From CAYZEZ01 sp964477295 (GTDB taxonomy: Bacteria > Bacteroidota > Bacteroidia > Bacteroidales > SM23-62), in assembly GCA_964477295.1 (NCBI GenBank), contig CAYZEZ010000152.1, positions 1 to 11,650 of the forward strand: DNA of 11,650 bases, given 5' to 3'. A program made the translations under genes and the position numbers. The notes below the pieces were generated by a model that was not told the origin of the DNA, did not search any database, and saw nothing but the letters and a program-made list of their open reading frames with translations. This document shows, one piece after another, positions 1-7,391 of the stretch (its first letter is position 1; the number at the start of each line of letters is the position of its first letter).

Positions 1-1
1 T

Positions 2-2404
2 ATTAGTAACGGAACACATTTAGCCAGGAGGGACAAAACAGAAAGCCGCGTGATCACCATCGGTAATCCTGTAAACAGGGGCCGGTATAAAACAGCCAGG
101 GTGACCGGAACCATTATAAATTATAAAGACGACCTTCCGATCCCGGGCGCCGAGGTGATGGTACAGGACCTGAACCAGGGAGCTCTTACAAATAACCAGG
201 GAAAATATACTATTGAACTTCCTGTGGGTAAACATGAGATCCGGTATGCATATATAGGTCTGGAAGAACAGGTGGTCAGCATAGACCTGATAGAGGACGG
301 TAGCCTGGATATTGCACTGAACGAAAAAGCCATTCCGCTGGAAGAGGTTACCATTTATGCTGAGAGCCCCGACCGGAATATCTCTTCCACCATGAGCATT
401 GTAAAGATCAATTCAAAGGAGATTAATAAACTGCCGGCGCTGGCAGGTGAACCGGATATAATTAAAAGCATTACGCTCCTTCCGGGGATCCAGACCGTAA
501 GTGAGAATTCTTCAGGATTTAACGTAAGGGGTGGTAAAACGGATCAGAACCTAATCCTGATCGATGGCGCCACTATCTATAATACCTCTCATCTCTTCGG
601 GCTACTGTCGATGATCAATGCATCGGCCGTTGAAAATGTTGTATTGTATAAAGGGGGTATCCCGGCTGGTTTCGGGGGAAGGATATCCTCTGTGATGGAT
701 ATCCAGCTGAAAGAAGGCAATAAGGATAAAATCCATGGTTCGGGCAGTATAGGACCTGTTTTCAATAAAGTCTCCTTTGAAGGACCCTTTGTGAAGCAAA
801 AACTTACATTTAATACCGGTGCCAGGTTTTCCTACATGGATTATATCCTGAAGCTGATCCCGGATATCAACCTGAGAAACAGCAGGTCTTCGTTTTATGA
901 TCTGTATGGAAAGATGGATTATAATGCAACACAGAAAGATAAAATCTCCCTATTCGGGTACAAGAGCTTCGACCGGTTCAGGTTCGGTACATCATCTCTG
1001 TATAAATACGGTAACCTGCTGGGCTCCCTGAAATACAGCCATATTTTCAGCTCCAGCCTTTCCACTTCGTTGATCCTGGCTTACAGTGATTACACCCTTG
1101 ATGTGACCGATAATCTGAACGAATACCTTTCATCGGTACTCAATACAGGAGTAACACAGGGATCTGCCAGGCTTGACTTTTTATATACTCCCTGGTACCG
1201 CCACAAGATCAATTTTGGGCTTGATGCGATCCGATACGGGTTCCTCCCGGGAGGGCAGCAACCCGCCAGTCCTGAATCGCTGATCATTCCGAAAGAACTG
1301 GAGAATGAGCAGTCCCTCGAATCCAGTGCCTTTCTCAGTTACCAGTTTGATTTGAGTCCGCGAATGACCGTCTCGGCCGGATTACGATACTCCGGTTACA
1401 ACAATTTCGGTCCGGGTCTGGTCAACCTTTATGATAAGAATATGCCTGTTTCAGGCCTCTCACTCATTGACACTGCTGCATATAAAAAGAATGAATCCAT
1501 CCGGAAATATTCAGGGATTGAACCAAGGATTTCGTTCAGGTTCAGATTAAATGATAACAGTTCCGTTAAAGTTAGTTACAACCGGACCAGGCAATATTTA
1601 CAGATGATCTCCAATACAGCCATTATCTCCCCGACAGATTTCTGGAAATCATGTGATCCATATATCAGGCCGATGGTGGCTGACCAGGCAGGATTCGGGA
1701 TATTCAGGAATTTCATGAATAACAGGATAGAAACTTCATGTGAACTTTATTATAAGCAGATACAGAATGTCATCGATTATAAAAACGGGGCGGTCATTGT
1801 GCTTAATGAATTCCTGGAACAGGACCTGGTATACGGCTCAGGCAAAGCCTACGGCCTGGAATTATTGATCAGGAAGACCAGCGGAAGACTTACCGGCTGG
1901 GCCTCATACACTTTTTCCAGGTCGCTGGTAAAAATGAAAGGCGAATTTGAGGAGGAGACAATCAACAATGGCGAATATTATCCGTCAAATTACGACAAGC
2001 CCCATGATATTACACTGGTGGGAAATTTCCAGTATTCGCGGAAATGGCGATTCGCAGCAGATTTTAACTACAGTACCGGCCGCCCGGTCACCCTGCCGGA
2101 GATAAAGTACCAGATTGAACGTTCGGAGATCGTATATTTCTCCGACAGGAATAAATACAGGTTGCCCGCCTACCACCGGCTGAACCTGTCGGTTTCCTAT
2201 GACGGCAACCTGAAAAGAGATAAAAAATGGAATACCAGCTGGACTTTTTCGATATATAACATTTATGGGAGGAAAAATGTATTCTCTGTTTTCTACAGTA
2301 AGGAAGATCCGGGATTGGACAATGAATTTACCAGGTTCGGATTGTATAAACTGTCTGTAATCGCCAGGCCTATTCCAACACTTACGTTTAATCTTTCATT
2401 TTAA
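2..2404 (+). CDS. TonB-dependent outer-membrane receptor, 5' partial
   Basis: Outer-membrane beta-barrel receptor that would import a ligand using TonB/ExbBD energy; the substrate cannot be told. The frame is open to the left edge, so the N-terminus (signal peptide and perhaps an STN-type domain) lies outside the window. A GTG at 50 is internal in my view, because the preceding in-frame residues and the following ITIGNP segment look like the linker before the regulatory domain. Numbering from that GTG: a carboxypeptidase-regulatory-like beta-sandwich at about 17-100 (VTGTI, PIPGAEV, TNNQGKYTI), a TonB plug at about 115-225 (LPGIQTV, GFNVRGGKTDQNLILIDG, GGIPAGFGGRISSVMDI), then a barrel to residue 784 ending in the aromatic C-terminus NLSF. 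It is the first of four closely spaced genes; the next starts 7 bp after its stop. The family assignment is secure and the 5' end is not. Confidence 0.94.
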   Translation: MSNGTHLARRDKTESRVITIGNPVNRGRYKTARVTGTIINYKDDLPIPGAEVMVQDLNQGALTNNQGKYTIELPVGKHEIRYAYIGLEEQVVSIDLIEDGSLDIALNEKAIPLEEVTIYAESPDRNISSTMSIVKINSKEINKLPALAGEPDIIKSITLLPGIQTVSENSSGFNVRGGKTDQNLILIDGATIYNTSHLFGLLSMINASAVENVVLYKGGIPAGFGGRISSVMDIQLKEGNKDKIHGSGSIGPVFNKVSFEGPFVKQKLTFNTGARFSYMDYILKLIPDINLRNSRSSFYDLYGKMDYNATQKDKISLFGYKSFDRFRFGTSSLYKYGNLLGSLKYSHIFSSSLSTSLILAYSDYTLDVTDNLNEYLSSVLNTGVTQGSARLDFLYTPWYRHKINFGLDAIRYGFLPGGQQPASPESLIIPKELENEQSLESSAFLSYQFDLSPRMTVSAGLRYSGYNNFGPGLVNLYDKNMPVSGLSLIDTAAYKKNESIRKYSGIEPRISFRFRLNDNSSVKVSYNRTRQYLQMISNTAIISPTDFWKSCDPYIRPMVADQAGFGIFRNFMNNRIETSCELYYKQIQNVIDYKNGAVIVLNEFLEQDLVYGSGKAYGLELLIRKTSGRLTGWASYTFSRSLVKMKGEFEEETINNGEYYPSNYDKPHDITLVGNFQYSRKWRFAADFNYSTGRPVTLPEIKYQIERSEIVYFSDRNKYRLPAYHRLNLSVSYDGNLKRDKKWNTSWTFSIYNIYGRKNVFSVFYSKEDPGLDNEFTRFGLYKLSVIARPIPTLTFNLSF

Positions 2405-2411
2405 CCGGTCA

Positions 2412-3515
2412 ATGCACTTCAATAAAATCATAAGATTGCTAGTAATAATGGCCTTTTGTAACGGCTGCCAGGAATATTATTCTCCCGACATCAATGCCGG
2501 TAGGGATATCCTGATCATTGACGGTTTGATCACCGATACCCCAGGTCCCGATTCCATCAGCATCACCCGTGCAGTAGCATATAATGTAAATTCGGGATTC
2601 CCTTCCGAAACAGGTGCATCCGTAATGATCTTCGATAATGAAAACCATGTTGAGATCCTGAAGGAAAAGTCTCCCGGAATATATTATACCTCGGACCAGT
2701 TTGATGGCATCGCCGGCAATACCTATACATTGCAGGTTGAAACAACCGGCGGATATACCTATGTATCGGATCCGGTCACCATCCGGCCTGTCCCCCCGAT
2801 AGAAAACATGTATGCCGAATTCGGTGTGGAAGAGATCCTGAAGAAAAACCTGAACGGGGATTATATTATGGAAACGGATCCGGGTATTCATGTGTATTTC
2901 GATATCCCTCCAGTTATTGATGATAGCCTCTTTCTCAAATTTGAGTGGTTTGCTTCCATCCAGTTTATGGTATATATCTCATTCCCGCTCGAATCGATAG
3001 ATGACTACAGGGTCAATATCGCCAGCTCAAGAAATTCTCCCAACAACCCGGTAGTCAATGTGTTAAATCCTTCGGACATGGTATCCGGCATACTTGAAAG
3101 GACGCATCTGGGATTTTTCGGGATGAGCCAGATGGAACCAGTTGTTGGCCCTCCTTCGGACAAAGGCACCATCAAGGGGGTCTATACCAATGGTGTAATT
3201 CTTTATACCTGGCTCCAGTCGATCGATGAACAGGCTTATACATACTGGAAAAATATTGAAAAACAACTGTATGCAGAAGGGAAACTGTTTGATCCCATCA
3301 ATACACAGGTATATGGGAACCTGAGTTGTAAGACCGATCCGGAGAAGCTGGTTCTTGGCTATTTCTCGGCTTCATCCGTATCGAATTATGCATTCTATTC
3401 ATACCTGAGGACTGACAGCACGATATACTCACGAAAAGTGGATATAGATCCCGATACGCTGGAGATCAGATACGACAGTATTTTGCCGCCATACTGGATC
3501 TGGCCGGAACATTGA
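2412..3515 (+). CDS. DUF4249-like outer-membrane-associated lipoprotein
   Basis: A 367-residue predicted lipoprotein. The N-terminus has a short basic part, a hydrophobic stretch and Cys19 in the context FCNGC, which fits a lipobox although Cys at -3 is atypical. The sequence then follows the pattern I associate with DUF4249: ILIIDGLITD at about 33-42, a first beta domain with GASVMIFDN (68-76) and GIYYTSDQFDGIAGNTYTL (89-107), PVPPI (126-130), and near the C-terminus a GNLSCKTDPEKLVLGYFSASSV segment (302-323). Such proteins are commonly encoded next to TonB receptors in Bacteroidota. Here the gene sits 7 bp after the receptor and 10 bp before the next gene, so it is probably co-transcribed. 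A role as surface partner of the receptor, comparable to SusD with SusC, is inference. The biochemical function is unknown. Confidence 0.83.
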   Translation: MHFNKIIRLLVIMAFCNGCQEYYSPDINAGRDILIIDGLITDTPGPDSISITRAVAYNVNSGFPSETGASVMIFDNENHVEILKEKSPGIYYTSDQFDGIAGNTYTLQVETTGGYTYVSDPVTIRPVPPIENMYAEFGVEEILKKNLNGDYIMETDPGIHVYFDIPPVIDDSLFLKFEWFASIQFMVYISFPLESIDDYRVNIASSRNSPNNPVVNVLNPSDMVSGILERTHLGFFGMSQMEPVVGPPSDKGTIKGVYTNGVILYTWLQSIDEQAYTYWKNIEKQLYAEGKLFDPINTQVYGNLSCKTDPEKLVLGYFSASSVSNYAFYSYLRTDSTIYSRKVDIDPDTLEIRYDSILPPYWIWPEH

Positions 3516-3525
3516 ATGTTTTTAA

Positions 3526-5334
3526 ATGAACAAAACTGAAAATATTAAGAAGCTTCTCTTACTTGCAACGCTGTTTGCAGGATTATTATCCGGGAATCCT
3601 GCACAGGCATTTCCGGCCAGTCCGCACGAAAGAATCTACCTCCACCTTGACCGTTACCTGTACTTTACCGGTGGTCATATCTGGTATAAAGCATATATAA
3701 CAGACAGGTTTTCACAGGATGTCATGACCGACAGCAAAGTTCTGTATCTTGAACTGATCGGTTCAAACCAAACTATGGTCGCTCAGCAAATACTGAGACT
3801 GGAGAATGGACAGGCCTACGGAGATATTTTTCTGTCGGATACCCTTGCGTCAGGATATTATACATTGTATGCCTATACAAACCCGATGAAATATCATGAT
3901 CCGACCAGTTTATACAGAAAACAGTTACTGGTGTATAACCGGTTCGGGGACTATCCGGGCGATACAGAAAGCGACATGAGCTATGCCGTTATTCCGGAGC
4001 CGGTGACAGGCTACCCGGCTGTTGAAAAAGCACAGGTTAATATCCTGTGTAATAAAAATAATTATGGTATCAGGGAGAAAGTAGAATTAGAACTGCATAT
4101 TTCATATGAAGGGAAACCCGTTACTTCCTCTTTTTCAGTTTCTGTGGTTAAGGTATCCCCGGTGGAACCGCCCGGTCAGGAAAATATCACCCATGAATTG
4201 TTGCCTGAAAATACTTTCCAGCCAGGGGAAGAACAGCACGATATGTCAGGAAATGGGAAGAATTATAACCAGGAGGTGGACGGTATCCTGGTCAGCGGAA
4301 CCCTGGTTTGTAAACAAAACGGTAACCCGGTAGCAGGAAAAAGGTTGCTGATATCCATACCCGATTCAGTGCCTGCTTTTGATTATTGCCTGACGGATCC
4401 GGAAGGCCATTTCTCATTTATACTGAATAATGACTTTGCATCTTCAACGATGTACCTGTTGCCGGAGGATAAAAACCTGTCACCGGATAGCCTGCTGATC
4501 AACTGGGAAAAGAAATTCCTCGATAACCTGCAGTTATCGGGACAAAGATTCGTTTTGCCCGACCTGGAGGGAGACTACCTGCTGTCTCAAAGGAAGAGGA
4601 TTGCTATCGGACATGCCTATGGGATCGACCGGGTTGTCCCTGCCGATAAAATCTCACAGAAAACTCAATACGAACGATTCCCTTTCTACGGAATCCCCTC
4701 AGATGTGGTCTATCCTGAAAAATTCCAGCCGCTTCCCAATTTCAGGGAGATCGCCAGGGAAATCCTTCCATGGGTCAGGTTCACAGGACGGCCCGGGAAT
4801 TATTCTTTAGACATTTTTAACCCGGCCACCAGCACATTCATGCCACAGTCCTTTGTCCTGATCGACGGTGTCCCGGTTTATGATCTGGACCAGTTAGCCA
4901 GATTGGGATCAACTTCTGTTAAAAGAATCGAGATCCAGGCTACGTACCGGGTATATGGTGATCTTATTTTAAACGGAATGCTAGCGGTTTATACATGGAA
5001 TAATAAGATCCATTCGCCGGACCTTTCAAAATCACACCTGGTCTACCAATTCCCCAAATTCAGTAAACCGGGCAGGCCTGTTCAGCCCGTTTACAGGACA
5101 GAGGAGCAAAAGCGCGACAGAATCCCCGATTTCAGGGATCTCCTGTGCTGGGAACCGGAGAACAGTACCGGACCCGATGGTTTTGCCAGGCTGGAATTTT
5201 ACACTTCGGATGAGATGGGGTTATTCAGAATAACAGTTGAAGGGATCAGCGTTGAAGGTATCCCCTTCTCATCAACCTGCGATATAAATGTGATACGGGT
5301 TGATTCATATGACAATGATGAAGCAAATAAATAA
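3526..5334 (+). CDS. Secreted MG2-like protein with a barrel-less TonB plug-like domain
   Basis: A 602-residue exported protein. The signal peptide covers residues 1-28, with likely cleavage after PAQA. Residues 33-140 resemble the macroglobulin MG2-type domain of Bacteroidota envelope proteins (ERIYLHLDRYLYFTGGHIWYKAY, then a SGYYTLYAYTNPMKY motif). A carboxypeptidase-regulatory-like segment spans about 250-310 (VSGTLVCKQNGNPVAG, DPEGHFSF). Residues about 405-490 resemble a TonB plug (SFVLIDGVPVYDLDQL, SVKRIEIQATYRVYGDL, NGMLAVYT), but no beta-barrel follows. A last beta-rich unit spans about 535-592 (WEPENSTGPDGFARLEFYTSDEMG, FRITVEGIS). At 602 residues it is shorter than the 800-900 I recall for relatives. 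It lies 10 bp after the DUF4249-like gene and overlaps the next gene. A scaffold or secretion role in the envelope is a guess; no catalytic site is visible. Confidence 0.8.
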   Translation: MNKTENIKKLLLLATLFAGLLSGNPAQAFPASPHERIYLHLDRYLYFTGGHIWYKAYITDRFSQDVMTDSKVLYLELIGSNQTMVAQQILRLENGQAYGDIFLSDTLASGYYTLYAYTNPMKYHDPTSLYRKQLLVYNRFGDYPGDTESDMSYAVIPEPVTGYPAVEKAQVNILCNKNNYGIREKVELELHISYEGKPVTSSFSVSVVKVSPVEPPGQENITHELLPENTFQPGEEQHDMSGNGKNYNQEVDGILVSGTLVCKQNGNPVAGKRLLISIPDSVPAFDYCLTDPEGHFSFILNNDFASSTMYLLPEDKNLSPDSLLINWEKKFLDNLQLSGQRFVLPDLEGDYLLSQRKRIAIGHAYGIDRVVPADKISQKTQYERFPFYGIPSDVVYPEKFQPLPNFREIAREILPWVRFTGRPGNYSLDIFNPATSTFMPQSFVLIDGVPVYDLDQLARLGSTSVKRIEIQATYRVYGDLILNGMLAVYTWNNKIHSPDLSKSHLVYQFPKFSKPGRPVQPVYRTEEQKRDRIPDFRDLLCWEPENSTGPDGFARLEFYTSDEMGLFRITVEGISVEGIPFSSTCDINVIRVDSYDNDEANK

Positions 5335-6088
5335 AGTATTCCGGATTCTGGTCCCGTGGAAATCAAAAAAATGGCCCGCTGCGGCAATGATTCTAAGCTG
5401 GTTATCAGTGGTAAGTATTGCCGGTCAATCCCTGGGAAAGCCTGATGAATCAACCGACCAGGGTTTCAATGCTTTTGGAAAAAGAATTTCGGGAAAAATA
5501 TACCAACCTCCACAACAATCCATACAGGGGTCTCCCTTTGTCAATGAAAACTGGATGGCAGGAAAAATCATCTTTACCAGTGGTGATACGGCAGGGATAA
5601 GATCCATGAACTACAATGCTTTCCTCGATGAACTGGTTTACCTGAACCAGGCATTGGATAAACATGTCATCATTGATCATCAGACGATACAAAGCTTCCA
5701 TTTCATTCCCGGCAACGGAAAACCGGTTATTAAGTACATCCGGTCTCCCCGGCAGGAGGTTATCCGTGCAACCTATATCCAGGAACTGGTAAATGATACT
5801 GTAACATTGCTGGCTTTCAGGAAGAAAGAGATCATTGAAGACCCTGGTTACCCTCCCTCGCTTCATCCGGATTATTACCTGGTGGCAGATCAATATTTTG
5901 TCATGCAACCGGATTCATCCATCATCAAAATAAAACCTTCCAGGTATGGGATATACAAGACTTTCCCGGATATCAGGAAAAAACTCAGAGGGTATATCAG
6001 GAAGCATCAGCTGTACGTTTCAGATGAAAATGACCTGGTTGAACTGGTCAGGTTTATTAATGAAACGGATCTGTCATCTGGTCAGTGA
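5309..6088 (+). CDS. Exported protein of unknown family, last gene of the receptor operon
   Basis: About 259 residues; I do not recognise a named family. The start is uncertain: in-frame ATGs occur at 5309, 5315 and 5318, and a TTG at 5300. All overlap the end of the previous gene, which implies translational coupling. The N-terminus carries several Lys/Arg and then a hydrophobic run (AAAMILSWLSVVSIAGQSLG), so it is probably exported through a long signal peptide. The mature part contains FTSGDTAGIRSMNYNAFLDELVYL, which fits small Bacteroidota envelope proteins with a beta-rich body. The C-terminus has a basic helical motif (YKTFPDIRKKLRGYIRKHQL) before a short acidic tail. The last 15 bp overlap the end of the GH88 gene on the other strand. 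Its position suggests it works with the receptor, lipoprotein and plug-like protein; no enzymatic motif is visible. Confidence 0.72.
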   Translation: MTMMKQINKVFRILVPWKSKKWPAAAMILSWLSVVSIAGQSLGKPDESTDQGFNAFGKRISGKIYQPPQQSIQGSPFVNENWMAGKIIFTSGDTAGIRSMNYNAFLDELVYLNQALDKHVIIDHQTIQSFHFIPGNGKPVIKYIRSPRQEVIRATYIQELVNDTVTLLAFRKKEIIEDPGYPPSLHPDYYLVADQYFVMQPDSSIIKIKPSRYGIYKTFPDIRKKLRGYIRKHQLYVSDENDLVELVRFINETDLSSGQ

Positions 6089-7300
6089 AACTTTCAGTCT
6101 GTCAAGCTTGATCAATGATTCAACAAAATAATAGTCGGCGGATATCTTTGGTTTGTCCACATCCTGGTTCCAGGTCCTGCTTCCTGTAGAGTGTTTCAGG
6201 ATAAATCCCAGGTTTTCATCCAATTTGTTCCTATAGTGGTCAGAGGAGAGACTTTTCAGGGTCCCAACGGCAAAATCAATATATATATCACGCTCCTCTG
6301 CCGGGAGAAGGCTGGCCAGTTCTAATATACCTGAGACGGCAATACAGGCCGCAGAAACATCGCGCGGAGCATTCGGGATATCGGGATCATTAAAGTCCCA
6401 GTAAGGGACCAGGTCATCCGGCAGGTGTGGGTTTTCCATGTAATATTGTGCCGTATGAACGGCCAGTTCAAGAAAGGAGGAATCTCCTGTTTCCCTGAAT
6501 GTTATGGCCGATCCATAGATAGCCCTTGCATGTCCCCTGGACCATGTTGATTCATCAGCGTATCCCATCCAGCTTCTTTTTCTTGATACAGCATTGGTCA
6601 CTGTATCATATTCCACCAGGTAATATGTACTGTAATCCTCCCTGATAAAATCCCGTTTTGTATTCAGTGCATGATTATAGGCTATCCGGTAGAGGTGGTT
6701 GTCGCCGGAAATATCGGCCACATAAAAAAGCATTTCATTCGCGAGCAAAGCATCTATTATTACAGGGAACTGAATTTGCATGGACTCATAAAACTTATCC
6801 CATGATTTAATCATTTTAATTCCGGGATCATACCTGCTTGCCAATGAATTTGCCCCTACAATAAGAACATCCCGGTATAATTCATCATGGGTAATCCTAT
6901 GCCCGTTCCCAAAGCTGGTATACAGCATGAATAAGAGATCGTGACTGCTTTTATTGAACTTCTGCAATTCGAGTCCTGCCGTCCATTGCTGTGCATATAC
7001 TCTCCATTTCTCCTCATTGGTGTAATCGTACAGATACCACAGGATCCCTGCAAGACATCCTGCTTCCCACGATTTTGCCGGGATTGTTTTGAGTTGTCCC
7101 ATATCATCCATTGATCCCGGGTAAGTATTCACATCGAGATTCTCCAGGAAATAGCTTACTTTTTCCTGTGCAAACTGAAGGTTTTCCTCAATCAGTGCAT
7201 CGATTTCATTTAATTCATCCTTCCCTCTCCGGTTTTGCATACATTGTACCAAAACCGTGGTGATAACCAAAATAAAAATATAGATCTTGAGTTTATTCAT
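6074..7300 (-). CDS. GH88 family unsaturated glucuronyl hydrolase, predicted lipoprotein
   Basis: The enzyme family removes delta-4,5-unsaturated uronic acids from the non-reducing end of oligosaccharides made by polysaccharide lyases (for example from glycosaminoglycans). The 408-residue protein starts with a hydrophobic segment ending in LVQC, so Cys20 is a likely lipid anchor and the enzyme would act in the periplasm or at the surface. The two catalytic aspartates of the family are visible: Asp121 in SSHDLLFMLYTSFGNG and Asp183 in FPVIIDALLANEML. Other family blocks are ADESTWSRGHARAIYG (249-263), NAPRDVSAACIAVSGILELAS (310-330) and SADYYFVESLIKL (387-399). The block I recall as RGQAW is RGHAR here. 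No polysaccharide lyase is in the window. The gene lies 91 bp after the membrane protein gene and on the same strand, so the GntR pair is the obvious candidate regulator. Confidence 0.9.
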   Translation of the reverse strand: MNKLKIYIFILVITTVLVQCMQNRRGKDELNEIDALIEENLQFAQEKVSYFLENLDVNTYPGSMDDMGQLKTIPAKSWEAGCLAGILWYLYDYTNEEKWRVYAQQWTAGLELQKFNKSSHDLLFMLYTSFGNGHRITHDELYRDVLIVGANSLASRYDPGIKMIKSWDKFYESMQIQFPVIIDALLANEMLFYVADISGDNHLYRIAYNHALNTKRDFIREDYSTYYLVEYDTVTNAVSRKRSWMGYADESTWSRGHARAIYGSAITFRETGDSSFLELAVHTAQYYMENPHLPDDLVPYWDFNDPDIPNAPRDVSAACIAVSGILELASLLPAEERDIYIDFAVGTLKSLSSDHYRNKLDENLGFILKHSTGSRTWNQDVDKPKISADYYFVESLIKLDRLKVSLTR

Positions 7301-7391
7301 TTTATTTCATAGACTATAATAGACAATAAATTCTGATTTTTTATCCTGTATTGTACTGTAGTTTTATTTACTGCATTTGCATTTGACTGTG
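7301..7391 (-). promoter_or_regulatory. Leader/intergenic region upstream of the GH88 gene, with short repeats
   Basis: This 91-bp AT-rich gap separates the membrane protein stop from the GH88 start, unlike the 4-bp gap before it, so it could hold a promoter, operator or mRNA processing site. On the plus strand it contains three adjacent pentamers CTGTA-TTGTA-CTGTA (7346-7360), a hexamer duplication TGCATTTGCATT (7372-7383), and an imperfect palindrome around CTATAATAG (7313-7321). I could not place a convincing Bacteroidota promoter (TTTG / TAnnTTTG) and saw no clear copy of the inverted repeat found upstream of the GntR gene. Confidence 0.35.

Noticed and set aside
50..52. GTG as the real start of the TonB receptor
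   Set aside because: The frame is open to the left edge, the residues after it start in the middle of a linker, and no signal peptide follows. A receptor of this type needs one, so the true start lies upstream of the window.
2439..2891. Minus-strand open frame of about 150 codons inside the DUF4249-like gene
   Set aside because: It is fully antisense to a well-supported gene, and its translation shows no domain, signal peptide or family-like pattern.
5450..5908. Minus-strand open frame of about 152 codons opposite the small exported protein gene
   Set aside because: The plus-strand frame is better supported by its operon position and signal-like N-terminus. The antisense product has no recognisable feature.
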